NCBI GenBank assembly: GCA_945879145.1
Contig: CAMCUZ010000004.1
Span: 1-64,000, forward strand
Source: an uncultured Mediterranea sp.
GTDB taxonomy: Bacteria > Bacteroidota > Bacteroidia > Bacteroidales > Bacteroidaceae
Direction: 5' to 3'
DNA length: 64,000 nucleotides
The notes under the pieces were generated by a model that saw only the letters and a list, made by a program, of their open reading frames with translations, was not told the DNA's origin and did not search any database. Positions 59,921 through 64,000 of this stretch are shown here, piece by piece. A program made the position numbers and the translations under genes. Numbering within the stretch: the first letter of the stretch is position 1; every line of letters starts with the position of its first letter.

Positions 59921-61087
59921 ATGTTGACTCAACTTATCAATGCAAAAATTCTCACCCCCCAAGGGTGGCTGAAAGATGGCTCTGTACTGATCAGAGACGG
60001 TAAAATACTTGAAGTAACCAACTGCGACCTGGCCGTAATCGGCGCACAGCTGATTGACGTGAAAGGCATGTACGTACTGCCTGGAGGCGTGGAAATCCAT
60101 GCCCATGGCGGCGGCGGACGCGACTTTATGGAGGGCACCGAGGATGCGTTCCGCAAAGCAGCTGCCACCCACATGCAGTATGGTACCACCTCCATCTTCC
60201 CCACCCTCTCGTCGAGCACCGTACCCATGATTGAAGCAGCCGCCGAGACCTGCACCAAACTGATGGCCGAACCCGACAGCCCCATCCTGGGCCTCCACCT
60301 CGAAGGCCACTACTTCAACATGAAGATGGCTGGCGGACAGATGCCCGAAAACATCAAGGATCCCGACCCCAACGAATACATCCCCATCGTGGAAAAGTGG
60401 AACTGCATCAAGCGCTGGGATGCCGCTCCTGAGCTGCCCGGCGCCCTGCAGTTTGGTAAATACATCACCGGCAAGGGCATTCTGGCCTCGGTAGGCCACA
60501 CACAAGCTGAATACGAAGACATCCACGCCGCCTTCGAGGCCGGATACAGCCACGCCACCCACTTCTACAACGCCATGCCGGGATTCCACAAGCGTCGCGA
60601 ATATAAATATGAAGGAACCGTGGAGAGCATCTACCTGATGGACGATATGACCGTAGAGGTGGTGGCCGACGGTATCCACGTGCCCCCCACCATCCTCCGC
60701 CTGGTCTATCGCATCAAGGGCGTAGAGCGCACCTGCCTGATTACCGACGCCCTGGCCTGCGCAGCCAGCGACAGCAAGGAGGCCTTCGACCCACGCGTCA
60801 TCATCGAAGATGGTGTCTGCAAGCTGGCCGACCGCTCGGCGCTGGCCGGTAGTGTAGCCACCATGGACCGTCTGATCCGCACCATGGTGCAGAAGGCCGA
60901 AATTCCTCTGGCCGACGCGGTACGCATGGCCAGCGAAACGCCCGCACGCATCATGGGCGTAAGCGACCGCAAAGGCTCGCTCCAGAAGGATAAGGATGCC
61001 GACATCCTCGTCATGGACGAAGAACTCAACGTACGCGCCGTATGGGCTATGGGCAAACTGGTCGTGGACAAATTGGCTAATAACTAA
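59921..61087 (+). CDS. nagA: N-acetylglucosamine-6-phosphate deacetylase
   Basis: PGGVEIHAHGGGGRDF, LHLEGHYF, SVGHTQAEY, HATHFYNAM, ITDAL metal/catalytic positions. Confidence 0.88.
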   Translation: MLTQLINAKILTPQGWLKDGSVLIRDGKILEVTNCDLAVIGAQLIDVKGMYVLPGGVEIHAHGGGGRDFMEGTEDAFRKAAATHMQYGTTSIFPTLSSSTVPMIEAAAETCTKLMAEPDSPILGLHLEGHYFNMKMAGGQMPENIKDPDPNEYIPIVEKWNCIKRWDAAPELPGALQFGKYITGKGILASVGHTQAEYEDIHAAFEAGYSHATHFYNAMPGFHKRREYKYEGTVESIYLMDDMTVEVVADGIHVPPTILRLVYRIKGVERTCLITDALACAASDSKEAFDPRVIIEDGVCKLADRSALAGSVATMDRLIRTMVQKAEIPLADAVRMASETPARIMGVSDRKGSLQKDKDADILVMDEELNVRAVWAMGKLVVDKLANN

Positions 61088-61102
61088 AAACAACAACGGA
61101 AT

Positions 61103-63094
61103 ATGAGAACAAATCTTAGCTCACAAATTACACTCAATAGGGTTTCAACCCGCTATTACCGCCCCGAAAACGCCTTTGAGCGCTCGGTGCTGACCCGACT
61201 GGAAAAGGTGCCTACCGAGATTTATGAGTCGGCCGAGGAGGGTGCCGGACAAATTGCACTCGACATTGCCCAGCTCATCCGCGACAAGCAGAAGGCCGGA
61301 CGCTTCTGCGTACTGGCCCTGGCCGGAGGAGCATCGCCCCGCAGCGTCTATGCCCAGCTCGTACGTATGCACCAGGAGGAGGGACTGAGCTTCCGCAACG
61401 TCATCGTATTTAACCTCTATGAATACTACCCCTTGACGGCCGATGCCGTAAACAGCAACCTCAACCAGCTGCGCGAAATGCTGCTCGACCATGTGGATAT
61501 CGACCGGCAGAATATCTTCAGCCCCGACAGCACCATCGCCAAAGACGCCATCTTTGAATACTGCCGCCTCTACGAACAACGCATCGAGAGCTACGGAGGT
61601 ATCGACATGGCCATCCTGGGCATCGGACGTGTGGGCAACATCGGCTTCAACGAACCGGGTTCGCGCATCAACTCCACCACACGACTTATCCTGCTCGACA
61701 ACGCCTCGCGCAACGATGCGGCCAAGATTTTTGGCTCCATCGACAATACCCCTGTCAGCTCCATCACGATGGGTGTACAGACCATCCTCAACGCCCGCAA
61801 GGTCTATCTGCTGGCCTGGGGTGAGGAGAAGGCACAGATGATCAAGGCCTGCGTGGAGGGCAACATCACAGACACTATCCCCGCCTCGTTCCTGCAGACC
61901 CACAACAACGCCCACATCGCTATCGACCTGAGCGCAGCCAGCAACCTGACGCGCATCCAGCGCCCCTGGCTCGTCACCTCGTGCGAGTGGAACGACAAAC
62001 TCATCCGCAGCGCCATCGTATGGCTCTGCCAGCTGACTGGCAAGCCCATCCTCAAGCTGACCAACAAGGACTACAACGAAAACGGCCTGAGTGAACTGCT
62101 GGCCCTCTTTGGTTCAGCATACAACGCCAACATCAAGATTTTCAACGACCTGCAGCACACCATCACGGGATGGCCAGGCGGGAAGCCGAATGCGGATGAT
62201 ACCTACCGTCCGGAACGGGCCAACCCCTATCCCAAGCGCGTAGTGGTCTTCTCGCCCCACCCCGACGACGACGTTATCTCTATGGGCGGCACCATCCGCC
62301 GATTGGTGGAACAGAAGCACGACGTCCACGTGGCCTACCAGACGAGCGGTAACATCGCCGTGGGCGATGAAGAGGTTGTTCGCTTCCTCCACTTTATCAA
62401 CGGCTTCAACCAGCTCTTCAACCAAAGCGCCGACCAGGTCATCAACGAGAAATATGCCGAAATCCGGAAGTTCCTGGCCCAGAAGAAGGATGGCGACATG
62501 GATACGCGCGACATCCTGACCATCAAGGGTCTGATACGCCGTGGCGAGGCCCGTACTGCCTGCACCTACAACAACATCCCCCTGGATCATTGCCACTTCC
62601 TTGACCTTCCCTTCTACGAGACAGGCAAGATTCAGAAGAACCCCATCAGCGAAGCCGACGTGGAGATTGTACGCAACCTGCTGCGCCAGGTAGCACCGCA
62701 CCAGATCTTCGTGGCCGGCGACCTAGCCGACCCCCACGGTACACACCGTGTCTGCACAGACGCTGTCTTTGCAGCCATCGACCTGGAGAAAGAGGCCGGA
62801 GCAGAATGGCTGAAAGATTGCCGCATCTGGATGTACCGCGGAGCCTGGGCTGAATGGGAAATTGAGAACATCGAGATGGCTGTACCCATCAGCCCTGAAG
62901 AGCTGAGAGCCAAGCGCAACTCCATCCTCAAACATCAAAGCCAGATGGAGAGCGCACCCTTCCTGGGCAACGACGAACGCCTCTTCTGGCAACGCAGCGA
63001 AGACCGCAACCGCGGTACCGCCTCACTCTACGACAAGTTGGGCCTGGCCTCATACGAAGCCATGGAGGCCTTTGTAGAGTACAAGCCCCTGTAA
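61103..63094 (+). CDS. NagB-like (glucosamine-6-phosphate deaminase-type) domain fused to a PIG-L/LmbE deacetylase-like domain
   Basis: N-terminal FNLYEYYPL...GIGRVGNIGFNEPGSRINSTTR; C-terminal VVVFSPHPDDDVISMGGTIRRL. Confidence 0.88.
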   Translation: MRTNLSSQITLNRVSTRYYRPENAFERSVLTRLEKVPTEIYESAEEGAGQIALDIAQLIRDKQKAGRFCVLALAGGASPRSVYAQLVRMHQEEGLSFRNVIVFNLYEYYPLTADAVNSNLNQLREMLLDHVDIDRQNIFSPDSTIAKDAIFEYCRLYEQRIESYGGIDMAILGIGRVGNIGFNEPGSRINSTTRLILLDNASRNDAAKIFGSIDNTPVSSITMGVQTILNARKVYLLAWGEEKAQMIKACVEGNITDTIPASFLQTHNNAHIAIDLSAASNLTRIQRPWLVTSCEWNDKLIRSAIVWLCQLTGKPILKLTNKDYNENGLSELLALFGSAYNANIKIFNDLQHTITGWPGGKPNADDTYRPERANPYPKRVVVFSPHPDDDVISMGGTIRRLVEQKHDVHVAYQTSGNIAVGDEEVVRFLHFINGFNQLFNQSADQVINEKYAEIRKFLAQKKDGDMDTRDILTIKGLIRRGEARTACTYNNIPLDHCHFLDLPFYETGKIQKNPISEADVEIVRNLLRQVAPHQIFVAGDLADPHGTHRVCTDAVFAAIDLEKEAGAEWLKDCRIWMYRGAWAEWEIENIEMAVPISPEELRAKRNSILKHQSQMESAPFLGNDERLFWQRSEDRNRGTASLYDKLGLASYEAMEAFVEYKPL

Positions 63095-63171
63095 GGAGTG
63101 AATGCCCTCCGCAAAGCAGGTTCCAGAACAGCTGGCCCTAAAGAGAGTGGCATCCCCCATCCATAATCCAA

Positions 63172-63222
63172 CGCCCTGAAACACAGATGATATAAATCAT
63201 GACGTGTTTCAGGGCGATTTTT
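63172..63222 (+). terminator. Rho-independent terminator after the nagB-like gene
   Basis: CGCCCTGAAACAC...GTGTTTCAGGGCG perfect 13-bp stem followed by ATTTTT. Confidence 0.82.
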
Positions 63223-63318
63223 CGCCCATGGACCACAGAGAGGACAAGATGTACAGCGCATGATTAGCCAGAAGGCGAATACACTCATCACTAAACACTC
63301 ATCACTAAACACTAAAAA

Positions 63319-64000
63319 ATGAAGATACTCCCCCTCACCCTACTCCTGCTCGCTACCTGCACACAGGCTGCCCTGGCACAGACGGTGGAGCAAACCGTAA
63401 GCCAACGGCTCACGGACTACTTCGCCACTTACACCACCACCGATGCGGAGATCAACCGGTGCCAGCTCGACAGTAGTACCATCGACTTTAATCGCCGCAC
63501 CCTCACCATCTATGCCAACGACGCCTTTGGTTATCAGCCCTTCCGTCCCGAAAAGGTGAAGCAGATTTACGAAGAGATTCGCAGGTTGCTTCCAGGCCCT
63601 GTGAACTACTTCAACCTCTCCATCCGAACCGGCGACTACGCCATCGAAGCGCTGGTGCCCAACTACTACCGTTCCAAGCGCAAGGAAGAGGAGAAGGCAC
63701 GCCTTTATACCGGCATCAAGGAGCGGCATGCGGCCCCCTGGGTGAGCTGCACCTCTACGCCCTACCGCATCAGCAAGGGACTGGCCGGCCGCCACATTTC
63801 CCTCTGGCAAAGCCATGGCCGTTACTTCGTGAACCGCGAAGGAGAGTGGGGCTGGCAACGGCCACGCCTCTTCTGTACCACCGAGGACCTGTTCACGCAG
63901 TCATTCATTCTTCCCTACCTCATCCCCATGTTGGAGCAGGCCGGGGCGGTGGTCTATACCCCACGCGAACGCGACACACAACGCCACGAAGTGATTGTGG
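63319..64000 (+). CDS. Secreted protein, N-terminal part (possibly xanthan lyase/golvesin-like family); runs off window end
   Basis: Open frame from ATG 63319: MKILPLTLLLLATCTQAALAQTVEQTVSQRLTDYFATYTTTDAEINRCQLDSSTIDFNRRTLTIYANDAFGYQPFRPEKVKQIYEEI, no stop to 64000. Confidence 0.6.
   Translation, partial: MKILPLTLLLLATCTQAALAQTVEQTVSQRLTDYFATYTTTDAEINRCQLDSSTIDFNRRTLTIYANDAFGYQPFRPEKVKQIYEEIRRLLPGPVNYFNLSIRTGDYAIEALVPNYYRSKRKEEEKARLYTGIKERHAAPWVSCTSTPYRISKGLAGRHISLWQSHGRYFVNREGEWGWQRPRLFCTTEDLFTQSFILPYLIPMLEQAGAVVYTPRERDTQRHEVIV

Noticed and set aside
59879-61096. 405-aa minus-strand ORF
   Set aside because: Antisense to nagA; shadow ORF without motifs.

Overview
The window looks like a Bacteroidales (Bacteroides/Prevotella-like) chromosome. 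Evidence: TAnnTTTG-type -7 promoter elements, sphingolipid serine palmitoyltransferase, glutamine synthetase III, LL-diaminopimelate aminotransferase, and NagB-like/PIG-L fusion. Most of it is ordinary core metabolism: ppdK (partial), rlmD-like, rluA-type, lipid kinase, spt, secA, ROK kinase, a MacB/HlyD/TolC export operon, pgi, gpsA, lysS, a BamA-like protein, an EptA-like transferase, glnK-amtB-glnN, dapF-dapL, a three-peptidase operon, a sulfatase, and nagA plus a nagB-like gene. The least explained region is about 23.6-28.7 kb. There, iteron-like AAAGACC repeats, an AT-rich inverted-repeat segment, a DUF3987-like P-loop protein, a CHC2/TOPRIM primase, a DUF4248-like protein, a Gly/Ser-tailed unknown, a 34-aa smalltalk-like peptide (absent from the ORF track) and a DUF5675-like protein sit together, as in a replication/lysis-like module embedded in the chromosome. 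Other notable signals are: (i) a family of dispersed palindromic GTAGGGGCG elements, one forming part of the coding linker of an epimerase and one carrying a 45-bp insertion; (ii) heptameric GTAGCTN arrays at four loci, two paired with TTTAGGG-like arrays in opposite orientation; (iii) a duplicated promoter-bearing hairpin repeat; (iv) an Rpn-family nuclease with an in-frame repeat-rich internal ORF resembling an intragenic antitoxin; (v) a NagB-like domain lacking canonical catalytic residues; (vi) an outer-membrane-protein C-terminal remnant beside glnK. Product names come from reading the translations; no database search was run.
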